A stretch of DNA of 64,000 nucleotides from JAJPHF01 sp035293805 (GTDB lineage Bacteria; Chloroflexota; UBA6077; JAJPHF01). The DNA is taken from contig DATGMD010000032.1 in assembly GCA_035293805.1 (NCBI GenBank), positions 1 through 64,000 of the forward strand, written 5' to 3'. Below are positions 8,156 to 16,703 of this stretch, piece by piece. The number at the start of each line of letters is the position of its first letter. Position 1 is the stretch's first letter. The notes below the pieces were generated by a model. It ran no database searches. It was not told the DNA's origin and saw only the letters and a program-made list of their open reading frames with translations. Made by a program: the position numbers and the translations under genes.

Positions 8156-9169
8156 CTACTGTACGCCGCCTGACGCAAGCTGGTCGCCGGCGTCGCGAGT
8201 CTCGATGGCGAACAGCTCGTCCACGGTGAACGGACGGCTAAGGAGCCCCTGCTCCCGGTTGTACTGCAGAAAGGCCTGCAGCAGCGGGCGGTTGGCCTCA
8301 AGGCCATAGACGAATGGGTCCTCGCCCATCAGCTCCCGACGGGCGGTCAGGTGCTCCGTGAGCCAGGGCAGCATGCAGTACACCGCGCCGTGCCGGGCCA
8401 GCAGTTTCTGGGCGGCCGCCTTCGCCTTGACGAATGCCTCGAACAGGCTGACCGCCACCCAGGGGTGCTGCTCGTAGACCTCGCGCTTGATGACCACCGT
8501 ATGCATGATCGGGAAGATGCCCGTGCGGCGGAAGTAGTCTTGCTCCACTTGCTGATAGTTCGGGAACAAGCGGGCGACGTTCGGGGAGCCGCGGGTGAAA
8601 GAGGGCGGCAGGTTCGCGCCCATGAGGGCGTCGATCTCGCCCGCGTCGAGCATCTGGTCCAGGCTCTGCTCGCTAGCGATCGTCCGGCTCCGGACGCCGG
8701 GCGGCAGCTCGAAGGGAATGCGGTCGCTGAAGGGCGCGGGGCCGTAGAAGCTGCCGAAGTACCATTCCATCTGCTCGGGCCGCACCCCGTAGTCGTGCTC
8801 CAGCACCGCGCGCTGCCAGACCGCTGCCGTCTGCTGGTACTCCATCGCCCCCATACGCTTGCCCACCAGATCCCGCGGCTCGCGGATGCCGGCATGCACG
8901 TTCACGAAGATGTCGCCATGCCGGAACTTCCGCGACGGGAACACCGGGATCGCCACGAGACGCTGGTCGCCACGATTCAGCAGCATGGTGTAGGTCGAGA
9001 GCGAGAATTCGCTGACGTCGAACTCCGCGTAGCGCGCCTGCCGGCGAAACAGCTCGCCGTGCTCCATCGGCAGGAAGTTCAGCGTGATGCCGTCGGGCGC
9101 GATCGACCCATCGGCCAGCGCCGCGGTGCGGTCGTACGGGGCACACGCGAGCGTGAGGTTGAGCTTCAT
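8156..9169 (-). CDS. 4,5-dihydroxyphthalate decarboxylase-like / NMT1-fold protein without signal peptide
   Basis: The 337-residue protein starts MKLNLTLACAPYDRTAAL at ATG 9169, directly after GGAGGTAGT. This start, the EFDVSEFSLSTY block, the NVHAGIREPRDLVGKRMG block and the FPIMHTVVIKREVYEQHPWV block are typical of proteins annotated as 4,5-dihydroxyphthalate decarboxylase (Pht5). These have the periplasmic-binding-protein fold but no export signal. It may therefore be a cytoplasmic decarboxylase or a cytoplasmic ligand-binding protein. It is first in an operon with two cyclase-like proteins. A paralogue is at 58227-59183. Confidence 0.82.
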   Translation of the reverse strand: MKLNLTLACAPYDRTAALADGSIAPDGITLNFLPMEHGELFRRQARYAEFDVSEFSLSTYTMLLNRGDQRLVAIPVFPSRKFRHGDIFVNVHAGIREPRDLVGKRMGAMEYQQTAAVWQRAVLEHDYGVRPEQMEWYFGSFYGPAPFSDRIPFELPPGVRSRTIASEQSLDQMLDAGEIDALMGANLPPSFTRGSPNVARLFPNYQQVEQDYFRRTGIFPIMHTVVIKREVYEQHPWVAVSLFEAFVKAKAAAQKLLARHGAVYCMLPWLTEHLTARRELMGEDPFVYGLEANRPLLQAFLQYNREQGLLSRPFTVDELFAIETRDAGDQLASGGVQ

Positions 9170-9218
9170 ACTACCTCCTATCCCGGCGGGGGCTGGTGGC
9201 GCGGGCGCGCGGTGACCC

Positions 9219-9248
9219 ACTATTGCGATTGGCCCGCCCGCGCGTCAA
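9219..9248 (-). promoter_or_regulatory. Putative promoter for the Pht5-like/cyclase operon
   Basis: Read on the minus strand, TTGACG (9248-9243) and AATAGT (9224-9219) are separated by 18 nt, about 50 nt before the ATG at 9169. The fit to the -10 consensus is moderate. Confidence 0.4.
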
Positions 9249-9290
9249 CCCCGTCCGGTTCTTGGTGAGGGACCACCAATTCACCAACGA

Positions 9291-9319
9291 TGGACCGAGC
9301 GCGCCGACTGGGGTAGGAT
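9291..9319 (+). promoter_or_regulatory. Putative promoter for the M20-Rieske-ThDP operon
   Basis: TGGACC (9291-9296) and TAGGAT (9314-9319) are separated by 17 nt, about 50 nt before ATG 9370. A 7-bp inverted repeat (TTGGTGA...TCACCAA, about 9263-9288) lies just upstream and could bind a regulator. Confidence 0.4.
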
Positions 9320-9369
9320 TCACCCCAAACAAGATGAAGCCGCGCCGAGCTGGAGCCGCCGGAGGCCAC

Positions 9370-10650
9370 ATGGATCTCACCGACGAGGCGGTTGGGCATA
9401 TCGACCGGGAGGCCTTGATTCAACTGGCGCTCGACATCTGTAACATCGACAGCGCCGGGCCGACGGAGGCGCCCGTCGGCGAGTACGTCTACGCCTGGCT
9501 TCAGCGGGAGGGGTTCAAGGCGCGCAAGGCAGGCCTGCTGGCCGACCGCTTCAACGTGATCGGTACCCTGCCAGGCACGGGCGGTGGCTGCAGCCTGCTC
9601 TTCAATAGCCATATGGACACCGCCGTCCGGTTCACCGATACCTGGTCACGCACCGACTGCGCCGACCCGGTCTACCACCAGGCGTGGGTCGAGGGGGACC
9701 TCCTCGTCGGCGAGGGTATCGTCAACGACAAGGGGCCGCTGGCCGCGTTCCTGATGGCGGCGAAGGCCGTGAAGGCGACCGGCGTACCGCTCAAGGGTGA
9801 TCTCCTGCTCACGGCCGTCGTTGGCGAGACGAGCCACGAGCCGAGCGCCGAGGCGCCCGGCGCGCTGGTCGAGACGAAAGATCTGGGCGCGCGGTTCCTG
9901 GTCACTCACGGGGGTGTGGCCGATTACGCGCTCATCGCGGAGGGCACCGGCTTTAGCATGGTCTCCGTGGAAGCCGGCATGGCCTGGTACAAGATTAGCT
10001 GGCGCTCCGACCAGCCGGCGTTCTACACGCCGTATTTGCCGCCGCGCACGACGGCGGGCCAGAGCCCGAACATGATCGTGCGGGCGGCGGCGGCGGTCGC
10101 CGCGCTGGAGCGCTGGGCGGAGGAATACGAGTCGCGCCACGCCTACGACTCGCCGAGTGGGCGGGTCATCCCCAAGGCGCAGGTAGGGGCGATCCGCGGC
10201 GGCGACGCGGACTCGATCTCGAGCACGCCGCAGCTCTGCTGCCTATACCTGGGGGCGTTCACGGTCCCCGACCAGAACCCGTTGGGCCTGAAGGCCGAGA
10301 TCGAGGACACGCTGCGCGAGGCGGGGCTGCCGCCCAGCGAAGTCGAGCTGTACCTGTTCCGGCGCGGCTACGAGGCCAAGGGCGTCGAGCCGCTGCGCGA
10401 GGCACTGCGGCGCGCGCACCTGGCGACGTTCGGCACGCCGCCCCCACCCGCCCCATCGCCAACCTGCAGCATGTGGCGGGACATCAACATCTGGAACGAG
10501 GTGGGCATCCCGGCGATGACCTACGGCCCGCGCGCCGAGACGCACTCGTTCAAGCGGGCTTTCCCCGCGGACGCGCTGTACCAGGCCGCTTGCGTCTACG
10601 CGCGCCTGATCGTGGACCTCTGCAATCAGGAGCGGCCGCGGGGGAGCTAG
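9370..10650 (+). CDS. M20 family metallopeptidase/amidohydrolase (ArgE/DapE-like)
   Basis: The 426-residue protein begins at ATG 9370, five nt after GGAGG. It has the co-catalytic zinc pattern of M20 enzymes: His in LFNSHMDTAV, bridging Asp in GIVNDKGPLAAF, a Glu in VVGETSHEP, an acidic ligand in IAEGTGF, and the last His in ETHSFKRAFP. The canonical Glu-Glu pair reads Glu-Thr here. Family members hydrolyse N-acyl amino acids, dipeptides or carbamoyl compounds. It opens a plus-strand operon with SBPs and a Rieske oxygenase, suggesting release of an amine or amino acid from an amide substrate (inference). Confidence 0.88.
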   Translation: MDLTDEAVGHIDREALIQLALDICNIDSAGPTEAPVGEYVYAWLQREGFKARKAGLLADRFNVIGTLPGTGGGCSLLFNSHMDTAVRFTDTWSRTDCADPVYHQAWVEGDLLVGEGIVNDKGPLAAFLMAAKAVKATGVPLKGDLLLTAVVGETSHEPSAEAPGALVETKDLGARFLVTHGGVADYALIAEGTGFSMVSVEAGMAWYKISWRSDQPAFYTPYLPPRTTAGQSPNMIVRAAAAVAALERWAEEYESRHAYDSPSGRVIPKAQVGAIRGGDADSISSTPQLCCLYLGAFTVPDQNPLGLKAEIEDTLREAGLPPSEVELYLFRRGYEAKGVEPLREALRRAHLATFGTPPPPAPSPTCSMWRDINIWNEVGIPAMTYGPRAETHSFKRAFPADALYQAACVYARLIVDLCNQERPRGS

Positions 10651-10752
10651 GAGGGAGAATGTGCCGGCGGAGCCGTCCTGCCGCGATGGGCGCGTGAGGG
10701 GAACCGCGTCCGGCCGGCTGCGCGGCGCGACAGGTGCGGAAGGGGGCGGACA

Positions 10753-11835
10753 ATGCCAGTAGTGTCGCTCCGGAGAGCGCTAAGCGGGATAGGCTGCGTA
10801 GCGGCACTGGGCCTTCTGGGCTGCTCGGCGCCGGCCCAACCAGCCAGCTCCGCGCCGGCCGCGCCGCCAGCCGCGGCCCAGGCCGCGAGCGCGGCGTCGG
10901 CCGCCTCCGGGACCGCTGCCGCGCCGGCGCCCACCCCCTGGGCGAGCGCCCTCACCAAGGTCCGGCTGAGCTATCCTGGCACCTCGTTGGGCGCCCTGCC
11001 GGTTTTCGTGGCACAGGCGGAGGACTTCTACCGGCGCTACGGGCTGGACGTCGACGCCGTCCAGATGGCACCCAACGTGGCGATGACCGCCATGACGACC
11101 GGCGAGGTGCCGTATTCGATGGCGATCGGCAGCTGCATCAGCAGCGCGTTGAAGGGCCTGCCGATCAAGGTGACCATGCAGACCACCGATGCCCCGTACG
11201 TGTTTCTCGTCACTCGCCCCGAGATCAAGGCAGCCGCCGACCTGCGCGGCAAGACGATCGGCACCGCCAGTCGTGGCAACGCCAACGACGTCGTCATGCG
11301 GCTCATGCTCCGGAAGCAGGGCCTGGAGCCGGAGCGCGACGTCGCGATGGTGGTCATCGGCGAGACGGCCGTGACCTTCGAGTCCATGCGCGCTGGCATC
11401 ATCGACGCTGCGCCCCTGTCACCGCCGTGGGTGCAGGAGGGGCAGAAGATCGGCTTCAACGTGCTGATGGCGGGGGCCGATGCCGTAGACCTACCGATGG
11501 GAGGCGTGGGTACCTCGCACGCGAAGCTGGAGCAAGAGCGCGACGAGGTGGTCCGCATGATCATGGCAAACCTGGAGGCGCAGCGGTTCATTCGCGAGAA
11601 CCGCGAGGGGACCGTGGACGTGATTATGCAACGGCTGGAGCTCGATCGCGACACTGCGGGCGCGGCGTACGATTCGCTCCGCAGCATCTTCGGGCCCGGC
11701 GACTTGCAGCGGTCGGGCCTCGAGGCGGCTGTCAACACCGAGATCGAGCTTGGCAACATCGACAAGGCGCCGCCGCTCGAGGACATCGCGGACTTTACCA
11801 TCGTGCCCGAAGCCCGGCGGCGCCTGGGCTGGTAG
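10753..11835 (+). CDS. NMT1-like ABC substrate-binding lipoprotein
   Basis: The 360-residue protein has a signal peptide ending in the lipobox GLLGCSAP, then an Ala/Pro-rich linker to about residue 60. The mature domain starts KVRLSYPGTSLGALPVFVAQ and contains PEIKAAADLRGKTIGTASRG, a hallmark of NMT1/SsuA binding proteins. It lies between the M20 gene and the Rieske gene in the same direction. No transport partner is adjacent. It probably binds the substrate of the local pathway or an analogue (inference). Confidence 0.85.
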   Translation: MPVVSLRRALSGIGCVAALGLLGCSAPAQPASSAPAAPPAAAQAASAASAASGTAAAPAPTPWASALTKVRLSYPGTSLGALPVFVAQAEDFYRRYGLDVDAVQMAPNVAMTAMTTGEVPYSMAIGSCISSALKGLPIKVTMQTTDAPYVFLVTRPEIKAAADLRGKTIGTASRGNANDVVMRLMLRKQGLEPERDVAMVVIGETAVTFESMRAGIIDAAPLSPPWVQEGQKIGFNVLMAGADAVDLPMGGVGTSHAKLEQERDEVVRMIMANLEAQRFIRENREGTVDVIMQRLELDRDTAGAAYDSLRSIFGPGDLQRSGLEAAVNTEIELGNIDKAPPLEDIADFTIVPEARRRLGW

Positions 11836-11959
11836 CGTGCTCACCCGGCTGGCCCCGGGCAGTGTTGACAGGCTCCGGGAGAAAGCGTATCTTCCCAGGG
11901 CGTCGAGCCGATACGAGCGTGCCGCCGGTGTGCGCGCGTTGGTCCGCGAGGAGGTCGTC

Positions 11960-13261
11960 GTGGCAGATCGGCCGAAGGCGCTCAATGCCCCGTTCAGCGC
12001 GTACTACTATCGCGAGGTGCCGCCGGATGATGCCGAGCTGACCCGTGTGGGCCCCGGCACGCCCTGTGGCGAATACTTGCGGCGCTTCTGGCAGCCCGTC
12101 GCCTTCTCTGACGAGCTGCAGGACTTGCCGTTAGCGATCCGCATCCTCGGCGAGGACCTGGTCATCTTCCGCGACCGCGCGGGCCGGGTCGGCCTGCTGC
12201 AGCGCCACTGCAGTCACCGCGGCACCTCGCTCGAGTTCGGGCTGGTGTCCGAGCGGGGCATCCGCTGCTGCTACCATGGCTGGCTGTTCGACGTGGACGG
12301 CCGGATCCTGGAGACGCCCGGGGAGCCGGCCGGGAGCACGTTCAAGGACCGCCTCTGCCACGGGGCCTATCCGACCCAGGAGTACAAGGGCCTCGTCTTC
12401 GCCTACATGGGGCCGCCCGACCGCCAGCCGGCCTTCCCCATCTACGATATGTTCGAGCTACCCGGGTTCCGCCTGCAGCCCGGCCCCCGCTACGTGCTGC
12501 CCTGCAACTGGCTGCAGATCAAAGAGAACAGCATGGACCCCGTACACACGGCGTTCCTGCACACGATCGTGAGCGGCTGCCAATTCACCGAGGCGTTCGG
12601 CGACGTTGGTGTGATGGAGTGGCAGGAAACCCCAATCGGGATGATCTACATTCACACCCGCCGTGTGGGCGAGCTGGTCTGGGTGCACATCGCCGACTTC
12701 ATCCCCCCGAATATCCACCAGTTCCCGCCGACTTGGGAGGACGCGCAGGAAGAAAAGGTGTTCCAGCGCCCGCAGGCGATCAACTGGGCGGTGCCTTTCG
12801 ACGACACGCACACCATGAACATCCGCTTCACCTACGTCAACGATGAGGACCCGAAGCGGCTCGCGCCGACGCGCTTCGGGCAGGAGGGCGACCGCCCCTA
12901 CGAGGACCGGCAGCGGCAGCCGGGCGACTACGACGCGCAGACCTCGCAGCGCCCCATCGCCGTTCACGCCCTGGAGCACCTCGGCGCTACCGACCGTGGC
13001 GTGACCATGCTGCGCAACCTTCTGCGCAAAGGGATCCGCGCCGTGCAGCGCGGCGAGGACCCGCCGGGGCTCCTGCGCGCCCCGTGTCCGCCGATCCCGA
13101 CCTACTGCCAGGACACCATCCTGCGCATCCCCCCCGCCGCGACGGATGCCGCCGACACGGAGCGCCTGCGCCAGGAGGGCCGCAAGGTGGCCGCCGGCTA
13201 CTACCTGCAGCACCCGCCGGCGGGGAGTGCGCGGCCCGCCACGCCCAGCGGCGTGAGCTAA
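11960..13261 (+). CDS. Rieske non-heme iron oxygenase, large subunit (phthalate 4,5-dioxygenase/O-demethylase type)
   Basis: GTG 11960 is chosen because GAGGAGG ends 5 nt upstream, giving 433 residues. The Rieske cluster is C-x-H in RHCSHRG and C-x2-H in CCYHGW. The mononuclear iron site is D-x2-H-x4-H in NSMDPVHTAFLHT. The order and spacing match ring-hydroxylating and O-demethylating oxygenases related to phthalate 4,5-dioxygenase and vanillate demethylase, which act as homotrimers fed by a separate reductase. No reductase or ferredoxin is in the window. It is flanked by SBP genes in one operon. The exact aromatic substrate is unknown. Confidence 0.92.
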   Translation: MADRPKALNAPFSAYYYREVPPDDAELTRVGPGTPCGEYLRRFWQPVAFSDELQDLPLAIRILGEDLVIFRDRAGRVGLLQRHCSHRGTSLEFGLVSERGIRCCYHGWLFDVDGRILETPGEPAGSTFKDRLCHGAYPTQEYKGLVFAYMGPPDRQPAFPIYDMFELPGFRLQPGPRYVLPCNWLQIKENSMDPVHTAFLHTIVSGCQFTEAFGDVGVMEWQETPIGMIYIHTRRVGELVWVHIADFIPPNIHQFPPTWEDAQEEKVFQRPQAINWAVPFDDTHTMNIRFTYVNDEDPKRLAPTRFGQEGDRPYEDRQRQPGDYDAQTSQRPIAVHALEHLGATDRGVTMLRNLLRKGIRAVQRGEDPPGLLRAPCPPIPTYCQDTILRIPPAATDAADTERLRQEGRKVAAGYYLQHPPAGSARPATPSGVS

Positions 13262-13265
13262 AGCC

Positions 13266-14408
13266 ATGCGCTGGCGGCTGCTGTTGCTGGGAGTCGTCCT
13301 GGCCGGGCTCGCAGCGTGCGCGCCGGCGCCCCGGGCGGCGCCCAGCGTGCCTCCGCCCGCCGCTGCCGCGGCGTCGGAGCGGCCGAGCAGTGCCGGCGCC
13401 GCTCCAGCCGCGACGGCTCCTGCCGCTCCGGCCGGGGAGGGGGACCGCGCCGCGCCGCCCGCGCCCGCCGCCGTAAAGGTGGGGCTCGCTTATACGGCGA
13501 GCGACGCCGGCCTGCTCATCGCGATGGACCGCGGGCACTACCAGGAGCAAAACCTGCAGGTGGACTTCGAGAAGATCGAGTCGGCGGCCAACCTGCTGCC
13601 GCCCCTCGGGGCCGCGCAGGTGGACGTCGGCGGCAATGCGCTTACCCCCGGTTACCTCAACGCCTGGGCGCGCGGGGTGCGGATTCGCGTTGTGGCCGAC
13701 AAAGGCCACAACGGGCCTGGCTTCAGCTACCAGGGCCTCGTCGTGCGGAAGGACTTGTGGGACAGCGGCGTGCGCGGCCCGGCCGACCTGAAAGGGCGCC
13801 GCCTGGCGCTGCCGTCGTTCGGCTCGGGCGCCGAGCCCGCCATCGACCGCTTCATGCGGCAGGGCGGACTGCGCGTGAGCGACCTGGACCTCACCCAGCT
13901 GGCCTTCGGGGACATGCCCGGGGCGCTCGCCGGCGGCCAGATCGACGTCGCCCACTCCACGGAGCCGTTCATCACCCGCATGGCTGCGGACGGCAGCGGC
14001 GTGATCCTGGCGCGCGAGAACGATTACTCGCCGAACCACCAGTCGGCCGTGCTGTACTACGCCGAGCCGTTCGCCGCCGAGCGCGTCGACGTGGCGCGGC
14101 GCTTCATGGTGGCCTACCTCCAGGCCGTCCGCGAGTACAACGATGCCTTCCGCAAGCACGATCCGGCCCTGCGCCCGGAGATCGTGAGTATTCTGAGCAA
14201 GTACACCACCGTGAAGGACCCGGCGCTGTACGATCGCATGCAGCTGGCCGGGCTGGACCCGGACGGCGAGGTAAACGTCGAAAGCCTGCGCGCAGACGCC
14301 GAGTACTGGCTGGAGAACAACTACCAGGAGGAGCGCACGCCCGTCGACGAGCTGATCGACCGCTCCTTCGCGCAGTACGCGCGGCAGCAGCTTGGCCCGT
14401 ACCAGTAG
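13266..14408 (+). CDS. NMT1-like ABC substrate-binding lipoprotein
   Basis: The 380-residue protein starts at ATG 13266, four nt after the Rieske stop, so it is in the same transcript. The signal peptide ends in GLAACAPAP, followed by about 50 residues of Ala/Pro linker. The mature region (VKVGLAYTASDAGLLIAMDR) and the late segment DELIDRSFAQYARQQLGPYQ resemble the SBPs at 2058 and 40984, which end in similar YALQ-LGPYQ or YALQ-LGRYAR strings. These three form one paralogous group. Ligand unknown. Confidence 0.85.
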   Translation: MRWRLLLLGVVLAGLAACAPAPRAAPSVPPPAAAAASERPSSAGAAPAATAPAAPAGEGDRAAPPAPAAVKVGLAYTASDAGLLIAMDRGHYQEQNLQVDFEKIESAANLLPPLGAAQVDVGGNALTPGYLNAWARGVRIRVVADKGHNGPGFSYQGLVVRKDLWDSGVRGPADLKGRRLALPSFGSGAEPAIDRFMRQGGLRVSDLDLTQLAFGDMPGALAGGQIDVAHSTEPFITRMAADGSGVILARENDYSPNHQSAVLYYAEPFAAERVDVARRFMVAYLQAVREYNDAFRKHDPALRPEIVSILSKYTTVKDPALYDRMQLAGLDPDGEVNVESLRADAEYWLENNYQEERTPVDELIDRSFAQYARQQLGPYQ

Positions 14409-14535
14409 GGCGGCACGGAGTAACCGCCCGTCTCACGAGAGCAACCGGGATACCGAGGCACGCGGCGACGGGGCATAGGCGGGTTAGCTTTCGCTGGACG
14501 CGCCCCGGCTACAAGACACCGCCCGGAGGATCGGG

Positions 14536-15054
14536 ATGGCAACTGAGGGAGGCACGGCCCCGCCGCTGACGCTGGCCGAGGCGCGCGGCTACATCGACCG
14601 GGCGCTGGAGAAGGCCCGCGAGCTGGGCCAGCGCGGCACGTTCGTCGTCGTGGACGAGGGGGGTAACGTCGTCTCGATCTCGCGCATCGAGGGGGCTCCG
14701 CTGGCGGGCATCGGGGTGTCGCGGGCCAAGGCCTACGCGGCGGCCGTGACCCACGAGCCGACGGCGCAGTTCTCTGAGCGCATGCACCGCTTCCCGGAGC
14801 GATTCCAGTCTTACGAGACGATCCTGCCCGAGCACCTGTTCCCGGGGCCTGGCGGGATGCCCATCGTCCGAGAGGGGCGGGTGGTGGGCGGGATGTCCAC
14901 GGGGCCCGGCATCCGCCCGTGGACCCAGGTGCCGGGGCTCGACCCCGCGAAGCTAACGGTCAACGGGGAGCTGGCGAACGTCGAGGACCTCATCATCGCC
15001 TACGCGCTCGACATTCCGTATCAGAACCAGCACGTGGGCCAGGAGGTCCACTGA
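14536..15054 (+). CDS. GlcG/HbpS family protein (copy 1)
   Basis: The 172-residue protein starts six nt after GGAGG. It has the GlcG/HbpS (PF03928) pattern: LTLAEARGYIDRALEKA, then VVVDEGGNVVSISRIEGAPL, then SRAKAYAA and a late GGMPIVREGRVVGGMSTG. Family members are small oligomeric proteins. HbpS binds heme and senses redox stress; GlcG lies in the glycolate oxidase operon with unclear function. The C-terminal 35 residues extend past the usual domain end. It precedes a shorter paralogue and a split ThDP decarboxylase, a context suggesting an accessory role in the pathway (inference). Confidence 0.82.
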   Translation: MATEGGTAPPLTLAEARGYIDRALEKARELGQRGTFVVVDEGGNVVSISRIEGAPLAGIGVSRAKAYAAAVTHEPTAQFSERMHRFPERFQSYETILPEHLFPGPGGMPIVREGRVVGGMSTGPGIRPWTQVPGLDPAKLTVNGELANVEDLIIAYALDIPYQNQHVGQEVH

Positions 15055-15071
15055 ATCCAGGGGAGGGCCGC

Positions 15072-15473
15072 ATGCTCTTGACGCTGGCCGATGCGCGCCG
15101 CTACGCCGACGCTGCCATCGCGGCCGCCGGCGCGCAGAACCTTCGGGTCGCCGTCGCCGTGGTGGACGAGGCGGGGCAGCTCCTGCAGCTCGACCGGATG
15201 GATGGAGCGCTGCTCATGGGGCCGGACGTGGCACTCGCGAAGGCCGTGACGGCGCTGAATTTCCAGCGGCCCACGAGCAGCGTGGCCGAGCTGGCGCGCG
15301 GCCACCCCGACCTGGTGCGGAGCCTCCAGCAGGCCGTGCGGTTCCCCATCACGGCCGCGGGCGGCGGGGTGCCGATCGCGCGGAACGGTACGGTTGTCGG
15401 CGCGATCGGCGTGAGCGGCTCCACGGCCGAGCAGGACGAGGCGCTGGCGCAGGCTGCACTAGGGGGCGTCTGA
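15072..15473 (+). CDS. GlcG/HbpS family protein (copy 2)
   Basis: The 133-residue protein begins at ATG 15072 after GGGAGGG. It is a standard-length GlcG/HbpS domain: LTLADARRYADAAIAAA, VAVVDEAGQLLQLDRMDGA, ALAKAVTALNF, and the terminal GGGVPIARNGTVVGAIGVSG with a short acidic helix. It is 17 nt after copy 1, and its TGA overlaps the next ATG (TGATG), so translation is coupled to the ThDP decarboxylase alpha subunit. The two copies differ enough to be distinct subunits. Confidence 0.85.
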   Translation: MLLTLADARRYADAAIAAAGAQNLRVAVAVVDEAGQLLQLDRMDGALLMGPDVALAKAVTALNFQRPTSSVAELARGHPDLVRSLQQAVRFPITAAGGGVPIARNGTVVGAIGVSGSTAEQDEALAQAALGGV

Positions 15474-16057
15474 TGGCTGGGAGCGGTTTCGGCGGAGCTA
15501 GCGCGCCGGCGAGCGGGCGGCAGACGCCCGCGACCCCGGCGTCCCCACCGGCGGTGGACGAGCGCAGCGCGGCGATCATCGCGGGGATCGAGGCGATCCA
15601 GCCGCAACACGTGCTCTTCCTGCCGAGCAGCACGCTCAAGGCCGTCGTCGGGCACTTCCTGGCGGCGCCGGGCGTCCGCACGTTCCCCGTGCCGCGCGAG
15701 GAGGAGGGCGTCGGCATCCTGTCGGGGCTGGTGCTGGCCGGCCAGCGCGCGGTGATGATCATTCAGGACAATGGCATCGGCAACCTGATAACGGCGCTCG
15801 CCACCTTCCCGCAGGCCTACCACGTGCCCATGCTCATCGTGACTTCGCGGCGCGGGGGGCTGGGCGAGTACAACTCGATGATCCACATGGTCTCAGAGCA
15901 TGCCGAAGCGCTGCTCGACGCTGCCCAGTTCCGCTACTTCCAGCTCGATGGCCGCACGTCGCTTGACGCCTGGACGCCGACCGTGATCCGCGCCTACGAG
16001 TACGCGCAGACCACGCACCGCCCGATCTTCCTGCTCGTCAACTTGATGGGAGGCTGA
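15473..16057 (+). CDS. ThDP-dependent decarboxylase, Pyr-domain subunit (sulfopyruvate decarboxylase alpha-like)
   Basis: The 194-residue protein has a 30-residue Ala/Pro/Ser-rich head, then a ThDP-enzyme N-terminal (pyrimidine) domain: IIAGIEAIQPQHVLFLPSS, the cofactor-activating Glu in VPREEEGVGILSGL, and QDNGIGN. The size and layout fit the alpha chain of ComDE-type sulfopyruvate or phosphonopyruvate decarboxylase, where Pyr and PP domains are separate proteins. The following gene is the matching PP subunit. The reaction is probably decarboxylation of a 2-oxo acid. Coenzyme M synthesis itself is unlikely in this context (inference). Confidence 0.87.
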   Translation: MAGSGFGGASAPASGRQTPATPASPPAVDERSAAIIAGIEAIQPQHVLFLPSSTLKAVVGHFLAAPGVRTFPVPREEEGVGILSGLVLAGQRAVMIIQDNGIGNLITALATFPQAYHVPMLIVTSRRGGLGEYNSMIHMVSEHAEALLDAAQFRYFQLDGRTSLDAWTPTVIRAYEYAQTTHRPIFLLVNLMGG

Positions 16058-16058
16058 G

Positions 16059-16673
16059 ATGCGCGCCGCCGCGCCGCGCCACAGCCCCACCCAGCTCCAA
16101 CGCCCGGAGGCGCTGAGGCTACTCGACCAGGCATTTCCCGACCAGCCGATCATCCTGACCATCGGCGGCACCATCCGCGAGATGGTCGCGTTCTGTGGCC
16201 GCCGCTCCAACCATCTGCCGATGCTGGACTCGATGGGCCTCGCGACGCCGATCGGGCTCGGGCTGGCCGTGGGCCTGGCCGACGAGCCGGCCATCGAGCG
16301 CGTGGTGGTGGCCGACGGGGACGGGAGCCTGCTCATGGGCTTCTCGGTGCTGAGCAGTATCGGGCTGCTGCGGCCGAAGAAGCTGGTAGTGGTCGTCTGT
16401 GACAACGGCGTGTACCTGGCCACCGGCGGGCAGGCCACGGCAGCGGTGACGACGGACTTCGTGGCCGTTGCGCGCGCCTGTGGCTTGCGGAGCGCGCTCG
16501 TGGAGGGCGCCGAGGCGCTGGAGGCCGGGCTTCAGCGGGCGCGGACCGAGGACGGCCCCTGGCTGCTGCGCGTGCCGGTCGGCACGGAGGCGCCGCCCAC
16601 CCCGTTCTTCAACGCGGACCCGGTGGTGCTTCGTGCCGACTTCGGCCGTTGGCTGGCCGCGCGGCGGGCGTAA
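16059..16673 (+). CDS. ThDP-dependent decarboxylase, PP-domain subunit (sulfopyruvate decarboxylase beta-like)
   Basis: The 204-residue protein starts at ATG 16059, one nt after the alpha-subunit stop, with GGGAGG upstream. It contains the diphosphate/Mg2+ binding motif: GDGSLLMGFSVLSSIG followed about 25 residues after GDG by VVVCDNGVY. This is the PP domain of a split ThDP enzyme. Together with the preceding gene it should form an alpha/beta 2-oxo-acid decarboxylase. It is last in the operon, and the converging gene begins 27 nt away. Confidence 0.88.
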   Translation: MRAAAPRHSPTQLQRPEALRLLDQAFPDQPIILTIGGTIREMVAFCGRRSNHLPMLDSMGLATPIGLGLAVGLADEPAIERVVVADGDGSLLMGFSVLSSIGLLRPKKLVVVVCDNGVYLATGGQATAAVTTDFVAVARACGLRSALVEGAEALEAGLQRARTEDGPWLLRVPVGTEAPPTPFFNADPVVLRADFGRWLAARRA

Positions 16674-16681
16674 CAGTGAAC

Positions 16682-16703
16682 CTAGCACCGGAGCTGGTGT
16701 TAG
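16682..16703. terminator. Short hairpin between convergent genes
   Basis: CTAGCACC (16682-16689) and GGTGTTAG (16696-16703) pair with one G-U wobble. They lie between the ThDP subunit stop and the stop of the opposite-strand gene, where a two-way terminator would be expected. No T-run is visible. Confidence 0.3.

Noticed and set aside
15473..16673. Coenzyme M biosynthesis (comDE)
   Set aside because: No other coenzyme M genes are present. The context is an oxygenase/hydrolase operon, so only the decarboxylase fold is claimed.
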